Of a stretch of 64,000 nt of DNA, positions 29,770 to 38,627 are shown in pieces. Within the stretch, counting starts at the first letter, position 1. Every line of letters begins with the position of its first letter. The position numbers were made by a program, and so were the translations under genes. Source of the stretch: CALOCN01 sp942491735 (GTDB lineage Bacteria > Eisenbacteria > RBG-16-71-46 > JABDJR01). Under the pieces are notes generated by a model. That model did not search any database and had not been told where the DNA came from. It was given only the letters and a program-made list of their open reading frames with translations. The DNA is taken from assembly GCA_942491735.1 (NCBI GenBank), contig CALOCN010000008.1:310001-374000 (forward strand). Reading direction: 5' to 3'.

Positions 29770-30480
29770 CGGTTTCGATCCAGGACCCCCGTCCTGGTTT
29801 GGATCCGGGGCCACGGCCTCGATGCTGCCCACCCTTCCTCGCCAGTAGGTGAACGTCCCTTCAGGGGCAAGCCAGGAGACCTCGCCGTACTCCGGGGCGA
29901 GAAGGGTTCCGAAGTCCTTGAGCGGCCCGAACGTGCCTTCCCACGGTTGCGGCTTCCCATCCCGGCTGCGGGTCTCGGTATATGCCCGATGGATGTTGCC
30001 TTCCCCATCGAAGGAAAGGTCCACGTAGGTGTCCTCGTCCTGGATCCAGACGCGCACTGAACTGGAGCTCAGGACCGAGAACCGAATCTCCGGATTCCGC
30101 AGAAGGGCGTGGGGTGCCCAGACAATCTCGGCCAGGTACCTCTGCAGCTCGCCACGATCGATGTCGAGTCCTTCACCGTGAGCAAGGGGAATGAACCCGA
30201 ACAGCTTGGCCTCCAGAAGACCATGGCCATCCAGGAAGGAGTCCTCGACCACTGCAGTAACAAGGGGAGCCATCCGAATGCGGGCGTGCCATCGGAAACG
30301 GGGAATGCGGGTTGAGATGGACTGTTCTGCGGTGAATGGCAGCCAGCTGCCGTCCGGACGCAGCCGCATCTCGCCTGTCTGGTGAAGAAGGAGGCAGTCG
30401 GGCGCCGGAGGTGACGAACCGCCCAGAACGCGTGCGCAGTAGGCACGAATCGGCTCAGGGGGATCCGAGTGATCTTTCAC
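29755..30480 (-). CDS. DUF6544-family protein
   Basis: About 241 residues from the GTG at 30480, chosen for the GGAG upstream; a longer frame to 30567 is less likely. The centre VVEDSFLDGHGLLEAKLFGFIPLAHGEGLDIDRGELQRYLAE and IVWAPHALL is the mark of the DUF6544 family, a lipocalin-like uncharacterised group. No signal peptide is visible. The last ~20 residues are low in complexity. Confidence 0.75.
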   Translation of the reverse strand: MKDHSDPPEPIRAYCARVLGGSSPPAPDCLLLHQTGEMRLRPDGSWLPFTAEQSISTRIPRFRWHARIRMAPLVTAVVEDSFLDGHGLLEAKLFGFIPLAHGEGLDIDRGELQRYLAEIVWAPHALLRNPEIRFSVLSSSSVRVWIQDEDTYVDLSFDGEGNIHRAYTETRSRDGKPQPWEGTFGPLKDFGTLLAPEYGEVSWLAPEGTFTYWRGRVGSIEAVAPDPNQDGGPGSKPSRRG

Positions 30481-30596
30481 CGGAGGGAAATCTCCTTCAG
30501 GGTCAGGGTGGTATACTCGAGGGCGGACGACGCGAATGCATGGCCGCCGTGAGGATACATGGTACAACCGTCTTGCCCTGGTAATCGAGTTCGCCC

Positions 30597-31667
30597 ATGA
30601 GCACGATCTTCTTCTATGGCCTGTTCATGGACCGGTCCCTTCTCGTCGGGAAGGGTCTTCACCCGGAGATTGTCGGGCCCGCCTTCCTGTCCGGCTACCG
30701 CATTCACATCGGCGAGCGGGCGACCTTGCTTCAATCCGCTTCGAGGCGCGTCTATGGAGTCGTGATGCAACTTGCCGACCAGGAGGTTCGCACGCTCTAC
30801 TCCGAGCCCAGCGTTCGCGATTACACACCGGAACGCGTGCAGGTGACGTTGTGCGGCACCGGCGAAGCCATCCATGCGTACTGCTACAACCTGCCTCGCG
30901 AGTTGGGCCTGGCCGGGGCGAATCCCGCGTACGCGACCGAGCTGTCACGGCTGGTTGAGGCTTTGCAGTTCGACGCGGCATACGTCGAGGAGATCGCTGC
31001 CTTTGGATCGATGGGAGAGCCTGGCCACTCCAGTGATCCAGGCGTACCGCCCATGAGGTCGCAGGACTATTCCGAGGCAGAAGACTGGCCGGGGTACTTC
31101 GGGTCCGTACTCGGCAAGGGCGCGCGCGAGACCTTGATCGCGGCCTTGGAGCTGTTCACCGGGGAGGGCTTGCACGACGGTTTGGGAGTGGACGTCGCCG
31201 CAGGTGAGGGGCGGGACACGCTGGAGCTTCTTGGGCGCGGCTGGCGGGTGGTGGCGACGGATAGCCAGCCGGAAGCCTTCAGGTTCCTGTTGCCGCGGGT
31301 GTCGCAGGAGATGAGGCCACGGCTGACCACCGTCGAGGTCGACTTCGCGAAGATGGAGATACCGGACTGTGACCTGGTGAATGCCAGCTTTGCGCTTCCG
31401 TTCTGCCCGCCCTCGAGCTTTTCTGCCCTGTGGAGCCGGATTGTTGCGGCTATTCGCCCAGGGGGTCGTTTCGCCGGCCAGTTCTTCGGGGACCGCGACA
31501 CATGGGCGTCGCTCCCCGGCCGGACGCACCACTCCAGGGAGGAGATTCTGGAACTCCTGAAGGACTTCGACATTGAGCTGATGAACGAGGAAGAGAAGGA
31601 TGATCCACCGGAGGTGCGCAATCCGAAGCACTGGCAGATCTTTCATGTCGTGGCGAAGAAGAGATGA
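30597..31667 (+). CDS. GGCT-like domain fused to a class I methyltransferase
   Basis: 356 residues. Residues 1-~130 look like a gamma-glutamylcyclotransferase/AIG2-type fold (STIFFYGLFMDRSLL at the start, matching the YGTLM-type loop, then YRIHIGERATLL and VYGVVMQL). Residues ~150-356 are a class I SAM methyltransferase: GLGVDVAAGEGRDTLELLGRGWRVVATDSQPEA is motif I and II, and IPDCDLVNASFALPFCP motif IV, closest in style to TehB-like enzymes. Fusion of these two is unusual. The catalytic Glu of GGCT proteins is not obvious. Confidence 0.78.
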   Translation: MSTIFFYGLFMDRSLLVGKGLHPEIVGPAFLSGYRIHIGERATLLQSASRRVYGVVMQLADQEVRTLYSEPSVRDYTPERVQVTLCGTGEAIHAYCYNLPRELGLAGANPAYATELSRLVEALQFDAAYVEEIAAFGSMGEPGHSSDPGVPPMRSQDYSEAEDWPGYFGSVLGKGARETLIAALELFTGEGLHDGLGVDVAAGEGRDTLELLGRGWRVVATDSQPEAFRFLLPRVSQEMRPRLTTVEVDFAKMEIPDCDLVNASFALPFCPPSSFSALWSRIVAAIRPGGRFAGQFFGDRDTWASLPGRTHHSREEILELLKDFDIELMNEEEKDDPPEVRNPKHWQIFHVVAKKR

Positions 31668-31755
31668 GTAGCTTCCTGGGTCTGTTGGTCGGTCGGTGCT
31701 CTTTGCTAGAGTGGGATCCGAATGGGATCAAGGCTTGGTATACGGGAGGACAACA

Positions 31756-32160
31756 ATGGCAAGGATTACCGGCATTGGCGGCGTGTTCATCAAGAGCAAG
31801 GGTGACGGAGCTGCCCTGGCTGCGTGGTATCGGAAGCACCTGGGCATGTCACTGGAGGACTTCGGCGGCTCTGTTCTCAAATGGCCGGAGGACACGGCCG
31901 AGGACCAGGGCCTTACCGTTTGGCATGTCGCAGGGAAGGACAGCAAGTGGTTCGCTCCAAGCGACTCGTCCTTCATGATCAACTACCGGGTCGACAACCT
32001 CGGCGAGCTGCTGGATCAGCTGCAAGCCGGGGGTGTGGAGGTCATCCAGGGACCCGAGTCGCACGAGAACGGAAAGTTCGCGTGGATCATGGACCCGGAC
32101 GGCAACAAGGTCGAACTCTGGGAGCCCATGGAGTGGAACGACAAGAACAAGGACTCCTGA
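31756..32160 (+). CDS. VOC-family protein
   Basis: A 134-residue glyoxalase-like protein starting at 31756 behind GGGAGGA. ITGIGGVFIKSKGDGAALAAWYRKHLGM and the C-terminal FAWIMDPDGNKVELWEP (Glu metal ligand) are standard VOC features. Substrate unknown. Twelve bases separate it from the next gene, so the two are probably cotranscribed. Confidence 0.88.
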   Translation: MARITGIGGVFIKSKGDGAALAAWYRKHLGMSLEDFGGSVLKWPEDTAEDQGLTVWHVAGKDSKWFAPSDSSFMINYRVDNLGELLDQLQAGGVEVIQGPESHENGKFAWIMDPDGNKVELWEPMEWNDKNKDS

Positions 32161-32172
32161 GGAGGATCGTCG

Positions 32173-32781
32173 ATGGGCAGCGGCGGAACAGGGACGAAAC
32201 CAATCACGAGATCAAGAGTGGGTGCCTACCTGGCGAACGCCGGGCAGTGGCGCGAAGAGATGAGAATGCTCAGGAGAATCGCACTCGATTGCGGTCTGGA
32301 CGAAGAGCTGAAATGGGGGAAGCCCTGCTACACCCTCGGGAAGCACAACGTCGTCATCCTCCAGGGCTTCAAGGACCGGTGCGCGATCATGTTCTTCAAG
32401 GGCGCCCTCCTGAAGGATCCCAAGGGGCTACTCGAGAAGCCCGGGGCCAACTCGCATGTAGCCCGGCGCATGGTGTTCTCCAGCCTTAGCGACGTGGTCG
32501 AGAGGGAGGGTCGGCTTCGGGCCTTCATCAAGGAGGCGATCAGGATCGAGAAGGCCGGACTGAAGGTGGAAGCGAAAGCGGGGGTCGAACCGCTTCCGGA
32601 TGAGCTGAAGGAGGCATTCAGGGAGGTTCCCGGTCTGAAGAAGGCCTTTGGAAGGCTGACACCCGGTCGGCAACGGGGATACATACTCCATTTTGCCGAC
32701 GCCAAACAGTCCAGGACGCGACGGTCCCGGATCCAGAAGTGCGTACCGAGGATCCTGGACGGGGTGGGTCTACGGGACTAA
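32173..32781 (+). CDS. YdeI/OmpD-associated (DUF1801-like) protein
   Basis: A 202-residue protein of the YdeI family. The first domain (LDEELKWGKPCYTLGKHNVVILQGFKDRCAIMFFKGA) is DUF1801-like. The C-terminal part, ELKEAFREVPGLKKAFGRLTPGRQRGYILHFADAKQSRTRRSRI, is the YdeI/OmdA segment. Members are linked to envelope or peptide stress but the mechanism is unknown. GAGGAGG precedes the ATG. Confidence 0.88.
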   Translation: MGSGGTGTKPITRSRVGAYLANAGQWREEMRMLRRIALDCGLDEELKWGKPCYTLGKHNVVILQGFKDRCAIMFFKGALLKDPKGLLEKPGANSHVARRMVFSSLSDVVEREGRLRAFIKEAIRIEKAGLKVEAKAGVEPLPDELKEAFREVPGLKKAFGRLTPGRQRGYILHFADAKQSRTRRSRIQKCVPRILDGVGLRD

Positions 32782-32825
32782 CTGGCGGTTCCTATCAAGA
32801 GGGCCTCTTTCCAGCGGCCGTGCGT

Positions 32826-33323
32826 ATGGACGGGTTGGACAAACCGGGGTTATTGGCGGCCCTGCGGGAAAACGGAATCCGCCTCAACCAGGCCGGCGAG
32901 GACCTGTTCAATGATCAACGGTTCCAACCTGACCGCCGACCCAGGGTCCTCGAGGTGACCGCCATGTCGGTTGCGGAACTGGGTTTCCCGGACGGATCCA
33001 CCTATGGGTCTATCGTGACCCGCGCCTTGGCCTCCGGTCTGTGCGAATGCCCGTTGGAATTGGGACCCTACTTGAGGCTGCAGTTCACGAGTCAGCCCGA
33101 GGTCCCTGAGGACCCTCCTCCCAAACGCAAAGGCGCACCCCGGGGTGCCGTTACCATCGCGTCGCCCCCCCTGGAGCCCTTGGATGCAACGCCCAAGGGG
33201 TTCTATCTGCGGCATGTCGGTGGTGTTCTGTGGTTACGCGGATACTGGTCGGGCCACGACCACGTTTGGGCGCCCGAGGATGTCCTGGTGTTCTCTCCTA
33301 TCGGTCAGGAAATCGCCCGCTGA
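32826..33323 (+). CDS. Conserved hypothetical protein
   Basis: A 165-residue protein starting at 32826. It resembles a small family of uncharacterised bacterial proteins with a central FPDGSTYGSIVTRALASGLCECPLELGPYLRL segment and a C-terminal GFYLRHVGGVLWLRGY strand pair ending in a W-x-P-E-D-V-x-V-F motif. No catalytic residues can be named. No signal or membrane segment. Confidence 0.65.
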   Translation: MDGLDKPGLLAALRENGIRLNQAGEDLFNDQRFQPDRRPRVLEVTAMSVAELGFPDGSTYGSIVTRALASGLCECPLELGPYLRLQFTSQPEVPEDPPPKRKGAPRGAVTIASPPLEPLDATPKGFYLRHVGGVLWLRGYWSGHDHVWAPEDVLVFSPIGQEIAR

Positions 33324-33408
33324 CCCTGTCCTCCCTCCGCGTTCTGCTCGATGGTATGCTTTGGCGCGGAACCGGACCAACCGGAGTATTCAACCGAGGC
33401 GCTGAACC

Positions 33409-33906
33409 GTGCAATCCATTGAACTCCTTCGAGACAACCTGAAGAAGAGTACGGACCGGGTCCTGGTGCGGGTGGAGGACATGCGGGATCATGGCCTGGT
33501 CTTTCCGACCCCGAACGGCGGCGCGCATACCCTCTGGACCCTGGGACACCTGGCGTTCATCGAGGGGCAGGTTGTCCACCAGTTCATGCTCGGGGATCCC
33601 AATCCCCTGGCCGACTGGGAAGCGGTCTTCGACGGAGCGGACGTGAGCGGAGACGTGTCCCAGTACCCGGCCTTCGATCAGGTCCTGGCCAAATGTCGGG
33701 AGATGCGCGAAGCGACCCTGACGATGCTGGCCGCGTTCACCGAGGAAGACCTGGACAGGGAAAGTGCGGCCTGCCCCAAGGGGGCTGAGGACATGATGGG
33801 AACCTACAGGCGCTGCCTGCAGTTCGTTGCCGACCATTGGTATATGCACCGGGGCCAATTGGCCGACGCGCGCCGGGCAGCGGGTCTGCATAGAATGTGG
33901 TTCTGA
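33409..33906 (+). CDS. DinB-superfamily protein
   Basis: A 165-residue four-helix protein, GTG start. Typical DinB residues: HTLWTLGHLAFIEGQVV (first metal His) and FVADHWYMHRGQLADARRAAGL (paired His near the C-terminus). Members include thiol transferases and metal-binding proteins with roles in detoxification. Complete. The next gene follows 47 bp later. Confidence 0.85.
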   Translation: MQSIELLRDNLKKSTDRVLVRVEDMRDHGLVFPTPNGGAHTLWTLGHLAFIEGQVVHQFMLGDPNPLADWEAVFDGADVSGDVSQYPAFDQVLAKCREMREATLTMLAAFTEEDLDRESAACPKGAEDMMGTYRRCLQFVADHWYMHRGQLADARRAAGLHRMWF

Positions 33907-33953
33907 GGATCGTTCAACACAAGTCGAGTCCGGCCGGATCACAGGGAGGTCCC

Positions 33954-34298
33954 ATGCAGCTTCAGTATCTCGAGATCGTTACCCCCGACGTCGATGCCGT
34001 CTGTGGCACCTATGAGAAGGTGCACGGAGTGAGCTTTGGCGAACCGCAACCCGGACTTGGCAATGCGCGGACGGGGAAGCTCCGCGATGGCGGGATGGTC
34101 GGGGTGCGCGCTCCCATGCACGAAACCGAGGAACCGGTAGTCCGGCCCTACGTCCTGGTGGAAGACATCGAGGCCGCTGCCGAGGCCGCCGCTGCCGCGG
34201 GGGGCGAGATTGCACATCCCCCCCTGGAACTGCCGGGCCACGGCAAGTTCGCCATCTACATCCAGGGCGGCATTCATCACGGCCTGTGGCAGCTCTGA
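33954..34298 (+). CDS. VOC-family protein
   Basis: A 114-residue single-domain VOC protein from the ATG at 33954 with GGGAGG upstream. QLQYLEIVTPDVDAVCGTYEKVHG at the start and a C-terminal HGKFAIYIQGGIHHGLWQL strand. Slightly short for the family and the usual terminal Glu is replaced, so metal binding is uncertain. Confidence 0.8.
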   Translation: MQLQYLEIVTPDVDAVCGTYEKVHGVSFGEPQPGLGNARTGKLRDGGMVGVRAPMHETEEPVVRPYVLVEDIEAAAEAAAAAGGEIAHPPLELPGHGKFAIYIQGGIHHGLWQL

Positions 34299-34304
34299 AC
34301 CTTG

Positions 34305-34570
34305 ACCGGTTCCGCGAAGATCCGGATTCTCGGTCCTCGTGACAGGGACTGCCTGGACCATGTCGTGGACGGGGTCTTTGACCACGCTATCGACCCCCGG
34401 TTTGGGCGAGTTCCTCGACGACCCCCGACACCATCTTGCCGTGGTCCTGGACGAAGGCAGGATCGTGGCCATGGCGTCCGGCGTCCTCGACGTACCGGAA
34501 GCACCGAGTGGGGCAACGAGGTCGGCGTGCCCCCCCGGCGGGGCGGACGCCCGTCACCGATCGACCCGGG
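34305..34570 (+). pseudogene. GNAT acetyltransferase gene with frameshifts, truncated
   Basis: Pieces of one GNAT protein lie in successive frames: RILGPRDRDCLDHVVDGVFDHAID, then GEFLDDPRHHLAVVLDEGRIVAMASG, then EWGNEVGVPPRRGG, where the last corresponds to the region just before the acetyl-CoA loop. The rest is missing. At least two frameshifts. Broken. Confidence 0.75.
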
Positions 34571-34939
34571 ATCGCGATCATCCCCGCACAACCCTCGGAT
34601 GCGGCTTCGTGGCTTCGGATGCGGTGCAGCCTGTGGCCGGACGGATCCGAGGCCGAACACGGGCGGGAGATTGACCGGTACTTCCAGGGTCGGTTCCCCC
34701 GTAGTCCCTGGCATGTCCTGATCGCCAAGGACCCGGACGGCCGCGCCCTCGGATTCGCGGAGCTCTCGGTGCGTCCCTACGCGGAAGGCTGTACTTCATC
34801 GCAAGTCGCTTACCTTGAAGGATGGTTCGTCGAACCCGGGTCGCGTGGCCGGGGTGTGGGGCAATCCCTGATCACCGCCGCCGAGGACTGGGCGTGCCGG
34901 CAGGATTCCCGCGCGACCCTGCGCGGACCCATGCGATGA
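34571..34939 (+). pseudogene. Aminoglycoside 6'-N-acetyltransferase-like gene, both ends damaged
   Basis: AIIPAQPSDAASWLRMRCSLWPDGS, LGFAELSVRPYAEGC and YLEGWFVEPGSRGRGVGQSLITAAEDWA are typical of AAC(6')-type GNAT proteins, including the R-G-R-G-V-G acetyl-CoA loop. There is no start codon at the expected N-terminus, and the last ~35 residues after EDWACRQ are replaced by unrelated sequence. Not expected to confer resistance. Confidence 0.7.
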
Positions 34940-34946
34940 TCCGCCC

Positions 34947-35660
34947 GTGACAGATCTCCTGCTTTTTCTTGCCCCCATCGCCCTGTTGGACAGCACCTCG
35001 GTCATTCCCATGGCCATTGTACCCATGTCCATCCTGCTCGCCGGCAAGCGACCGGTGAGCGATGCGTTCTCGTTCATCGCGGGAATCTCCATCCCCTACT
35101 ATCTGGTCGGGGTCCTGATCGCCCTTGGGCTCGGGCCCATGATGGAGCGCCTCAACGCGAAGGCGGTCGAGTGGCTCAAGCACTCACCGGACCCTATCGA
35201 GATGGTGCTGCAGATCGTCATTGGGGTGCTCCTGCTTTTCCTGGGCATCCGCTTTGCCACCGCCCGTCGGAAGCAGGCGGCCAAGCGGGAAGCGCGGGCG
35301 GAAATGACCCCTACCCAGGCGTTCATGCTGGGCGCGGCCATGACCCTGGGCGGCATCTGGGGAGCGCTTCCCTACTTTGCCGCCATCAACGAGATCCTTC
35401 GGGTGGACCCGCCGCTGGTGCCCGGACTCCTGGTTCTCGGGTGGTACCAGCTACTGTTCATTCTGCCGCTGGTGGCGTTCGTGATCCTGCGACAGGTCCT
35501 GGGCACCCGTGCCGAACCCCTGTTCCGGAAGATGAGCGGCTTCTTCTCCCGGTGGGGCCGACGATTGATCATCCTGTTCATGATCCTTCTGGGATTGCTT
35601 CTCATCGCGGACTCGATCGCCTGGTTCATGGGACATCCCCTCATCGATTTTGGAGACTGA
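34947..35660 (+). CDS. GAP (Sap)-family membrane protein
   Basis: A 237-residue inner-membrane protein, GTG start, with six predicted helices (about 3-22, 33-58, 86-108, 124-148, 152-177, 200-225) and a basic loop after helix 3. The arrangement fits the GAP/Sap family related to LysE exporters, named after the mycobacterial sulfolipid-1-addressing protein. Substrate unknown. One base separates its TGA stop from the next gene's ATG. Confidence 0.75.
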   Translation: MTDLLLFLAPIALLDSTSVIPMAIVPMSILLAGKRPVSDAFSFIAGISIPYYLVGVLIALGLGPMMERLNAKAVEWLKHSPDPIEMVLQIVIGVLLLFLGIRFATARRKQAAKREARAEMTPTQAFMLGAAMTLGGIWGALPYFAAINEILRVDPPLVPGLLVLGWYQLLFILPLVAFVILRQVLGTRAEPLFRKMSGFFSRWGRRLIILFMILLGLLLIADSIAWFMGHPLIDFGD

Positions 35661-35661
35661 C

Positions 35662-36648
35662 ATGCGAGCCATTGTGCAGGACGCGCCGGGCGGGCCGGAG
35701 GTGATGCGGGTGGGTGAAGCACCCGCCCCCACGCCCGGCCCGGGAGAGTTGCTGATCCACGTGTGCGCGGTCGGGGTCAATCGAGCCGACTGCCTGCAAC
35801 GCGCGGGCGGCTACGATCCGCCGCCGGGGGCTTCCAGGATCCTGGGCCTGGAGTTGGCCGGCAGGGTGGTGGGTCTTGGGGAAGGCGTGACCCGGTTCAA
35901 GGAGGGGGACCGGGTGATGTCCCTGGTCACCGGTGGGGCGTACGCCGAGCTGGCCACGGCCCCGGAAGCGACCAGCCTCCCCGTTCCCGACGAACTGGAC
36001 TGGGCGACGGCGGGGGCGATCCCCGAGGCGTTCCTCACCGCATGGCTCAATCTGTACGAGCTGGCCCAGCTCGAGGAGGACGAATCCGTTCTGGTGCACG
36101 CGGCGGCGAGCGGGGTGGGGATCGCGGCGATTCAGCTGGCCCGTGGTCTGGGCGCCACGGCGTTTGCCACCGCGAGCAGCGAAGAGAAGCTCGCCTTTGC
36201 CCGGGACCACGGCGCTTCGGGAGCGTTCACCCGTCACTCCGATTGGGCGGGCCAGGTGCGAGCGGCCAGTCCGGACGGCAAGGGGGTGGATGTCGTGCTC
36301 GACTTCGTGGGGGCGCCCTACTGGAACGACAACCTGAAGGTGCTGCGCAAGGGGGGGCGTCTCTGTCTGATCGGGTTCCTGGGTGGCCGTGAAGGGAACC
36401 TGGATCTGGGCGCCATCCTCGGAAAGTCCCTCACCGTACGGGGCACCACCCTGCGGCGCTCCCCGGAACGGACCAAGGCCCGGATCACGCGGGCGTTCGG
36501 CGCGTTTGCGCTGAAACGGTTCGCCGACTCGCGGTTGCGGGCGCCCATTCACGCCCTCATTGATTTCGATGAGGCGCCTCTGGCCCACGCCATGATGGAA
36601 CGCAACGAGAACCTGGGCAAGATCGTGCTGGCGGTGGACGAGTGCTGA
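35662..36648 (+). CDS. Quinone oxidoreductase, PIG3-type, medium-chain dehydrogenase
   Basis: A 328-residue zinc-free NADPH quinone oxidoreductase. GGYDPPPGASRILGLELAGRVVGLG is the N-terminal substrate domain. VLVHAAASGVGIAAIQLARGLGATAFATA (about 143-171) is the NADPH-binding Rossmann fold with an A-A-x-x-G-V-G loop. The end FDEAPLAHAMMERNENLGKIVL is typical of PIG3. The ATG at 35662 is preferred over the upstream in-frame TTG. Probably coupled to the upstream gene. Confidence 0.92.
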   Translation: MRAIVQDAPGGPEVMRVGEAPAPTPGPGELLIHVCAVGVNRADCLQRAGGYDPPPGASRILGLELAGRVVGLGEGVTRFKEGDRVMSLVTGGAYAELATAPEATSLPVPDELDWATAGAIPEAFLTAWLNLYELAQLEEDESVLVHAAASGVGIAAIQLARGLGATAFATASSEEKLAFARDHGASGAFTRHSDWAGQVRAASPDGKGVDVVLDFVGAPYWNDNLKVLRKGGRLCLIGFLGGREGNLDLGAILGKSLTVRGTTLRRSPERTKARITRAFGAFALKRFADSRLRAPIHALIDFDEAPLAHAMMERNENLGKIVLAVDEC

Positions 36649-36655
36649 GCGATCC

Positions 36656-37960
36656 CTAGCGGGGCTGCGAAGCCATCCGGTACAGCATGATCGCCATGCG
36701 TTGGGCCTGCATGGGTAGCGTGCGCAGGTCCGCGATTTCGTTCGGCGTGTGTCCCCCGTCCCCCATCAGCCCCACCCCGTCCATGGCCATCCGGACCCGG
36801 CCTGCGGTGAAGGAGACATCGGCCGCTCCGGCCCGGGATGGATTCACCGGCTCGACCACGCCGTATCCCAGGTCCTCGCTTGCCGCGCTGAACATCGACA
36901 GCAATTCATGATTCCCCTTGGTGGGAGCGAGCGGTGGGTAGCCGTCGGTGAACTCGATCCGGGCCGTTGTCCGCGGCAGGTGCTCCGCCACAATGCGCCG
37001 CATCGCTTCCTTGGCTCGTTCCCGCTGCTCCAGGGACACCGCGCGCAGGTCGCCATTGACCACCGCCGTTTGGGCAATGACGTTGGTCTTGCCGAAGGCC
37101 GGCCCACCGCTCTGTTCCTCGTCGAACTCGGCCGTGGTCCCTCCCAGGATCACCCCCGGGTTGAAGGTGAGGTACTCCTCCTGGAGGGTGTCGTGGAACG
37201 CGCTGAGGATACGCGCCGCTTCGTAGATCGCCCCGCTGCCGAGGTCCTCGCGAAAGATCTGGGATGAGTGCGCGCGTTCACCGCCGGTGGTCAGGTTCCA
37301 GGAAGTGAACCCGCGCCGGGCGACCACCGCGGTGGCCGGGTTGCCGTCGCCATCCTCGAACCCGATCGCGATATCGGCCTTGTCCGCCGCCTCAATGAGA
37401 TCCGCGCGCGCGAGTTCCAGCGGTGTCCCCGGTTTCTCCTCGTCCCCGGTCAGGACCACGGTGAAGGTGAACGCATCGAGGGCATCGATCTCGCGCAGCG
37501 CTTCCAGGGCGAGCAGCATGACCACGATGCCCCCCTTCATGTCGATGCTGCCGGGGCCGGTCGCGTGGAACGCGTCCACTTTTTCGAACCGCTGGAACGG
37601 ACTGTCCGGTTCGAACACCGTGTCCAGGTGTCCAATGAACAGGATGTGGTGGCCCCCCTCCATCCCCGGACGCTCCGCGACGAGATGCCCGGCCCGTCCC
37701 CACTCCGCGCCGGGCTTCCACTCCACGGTAAAGCCCAGGTCCTGGAACGGTCCGCGGAACAGCTCCCCAACCTCCTTCACCCCGGCGAAGTTCATGGTGC
37801 CGCTGTTGATGTTGACCGCCGTTTCCAGCAGGGCCAGACCCTCTTCCAGGTTGGACGTCACCGAGGCAACCAGCCTTTCCTCCCGCTCGTCGAGCGGGGC
37901 GGCGAGGGCAGAACCCGGAAGGAGTGCGAGGACCGTGACGAGTCGGAGAAGGGCTTTCAT
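36656..37960 (-). CDS. Secreted M20-family metallopeptidase (carboxypeptidase-like)
   Basis: A 434-residue protein with a signal peptide (residues 1-20, MKALLRLVTVLALLPGSALA). Di-zinc ligands of M20 are visible: H in FIGHLDTVFE near 110, D in GSIDMKGG near 140 and E in TGDEEKPG near 175 (catalytic Glu just before), then the dimerisation domain, and H in DGGHTPNEIADL near the end. Similar to glutamate carboxypeptidase. The rhodanese gene lies 8 bp upstream on the same strand, so the pair is an operon. Confidence 0.9.
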   Translation of the reverse strand: MKALLRLVTVLALLPGSALAAPLDEREERLVASVTSNLEEGLALLETAVNINSGTMNFAGVKEVGELFRGPFQDLGFTVEWKPGAEWGRAGHLVAERPGMEGGHHILFIGHLDTVFEPDSPFQRFEKVDAFHATGPGSIDMKGGIVVMLLALEALREIDALDAFTFTVVLTGDEEKPGTPLELARADLIEAADKADIAIGFEDGDGNPATAVVARRGFTSWNLTTGGERAHSSQIFREDLGSGAIYEAARILSAFHDTLQEEYLTFNPGVILGGTTAEFDEEQSGGPAFGKTNVIAQTAVVNGDLRAVSLEQRERAKEAMRRIVAEHLPRTTARIEFTDGYPPLAPTKGNHELLSMFSAASEDLGYGVVEPVNPSRAGAADVSFTAGRVRMAMDGVGLMGDGGHTPNEIADLRTLPMQAQRMAIMLYRMASQPR

Positions 37961-37968
37961 GTACGCGC

Positions 37969-38337
37969 TCAGTCCTGAACCAATGGTAGCCCGGCGTCGA
38001 TCCAGGCCTTGATGCCGCCGTCCAGACTGATCGCCTTCGTATAGCCCATTCGGCTCAGCATGTCCGCGGCCAATGCGGAGCGATATCCGCCTCCGCAGTA
38101 GAGGATCATCTCCTGGTCCGTGTTGGGCACGGCGCGCTCGATGTCCCGCTCGATCACGCCCTTGCCCAGGTACGAAGCGCCGGGGATGTGACCGCGCTCC
38201 CACTCGGACTCCTCCCGAACGTCCACGAGCAACACCGGTTCCCCGCGATCCAGACGGGCCTTGACCTCGGCGATGGTGGTTTCCTCGATGCGGGATTTGG
38301 CGTCCTGGACAGCGGTGAGAAAGCGGCTGGCATGCAT
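37969..38337 (-). CDS. Rhodanese-domain protein
   Basis: A 122-residue single-domain rhodanese: VLLVDVREESEWERGHIPGA, and the active-site loop ILYCGGGYRSALAADML with catalytic Cys near residue 81, then GYTKAISLDGGIKAWIDAGLP. A sulfur carrier or thiosulfate sulfurtransferase, cytoplasmic. First gene of a two-gene operon with the M20 peptidase. Confidence 0.92.
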   Translation of the reverse strand: MHASRFLTAVQDAKSRIEETTIAEVKARLDRGEPVLLVDVREESEWERGHIPGASYLGKGVIERDIERAVPNTDQEMILYCGGGYRSALAADMLSRMGYTKAISLDGGIKAWIDAGLPLVQD

Positions 38338-38627
38338 GGAAATCTCCTGGGTGGGGGCCGAGGGGCCATTGTGGCCCGGCGGGCTATCCGACAGTGGGGT
38401 TTGAGGTTGCCCAACCAGTCGGCGCGTCCGGGAGGTCCATTCTAGCCCCTCGCCGGACCCCGCGTCACGGGTTGCCTACCCCGCGGGCTTCCACTGGTTA
38501 AGTGATTGGCCGTTATGCCGATAACCCTGCGGTAAGCGCGTGCCGGAGGTCCGGTCCGTGTCCCGGCCCCGTTGGGGGGGCGCCAAACGAACTTTGTCGG
38601 GCCCATCGCCCGTTGGAGACGCATCGC
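38338..38627. other. Divergent intergenic region, no gene
   Basis: 290 bp between the rhodanese and the PAS-GGDEF gene. GGAAATCTCCTGGG precedes the rhodanese start. No convincing promoter pair, RNA motif or repeat was seen. Confidence 0.5.
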
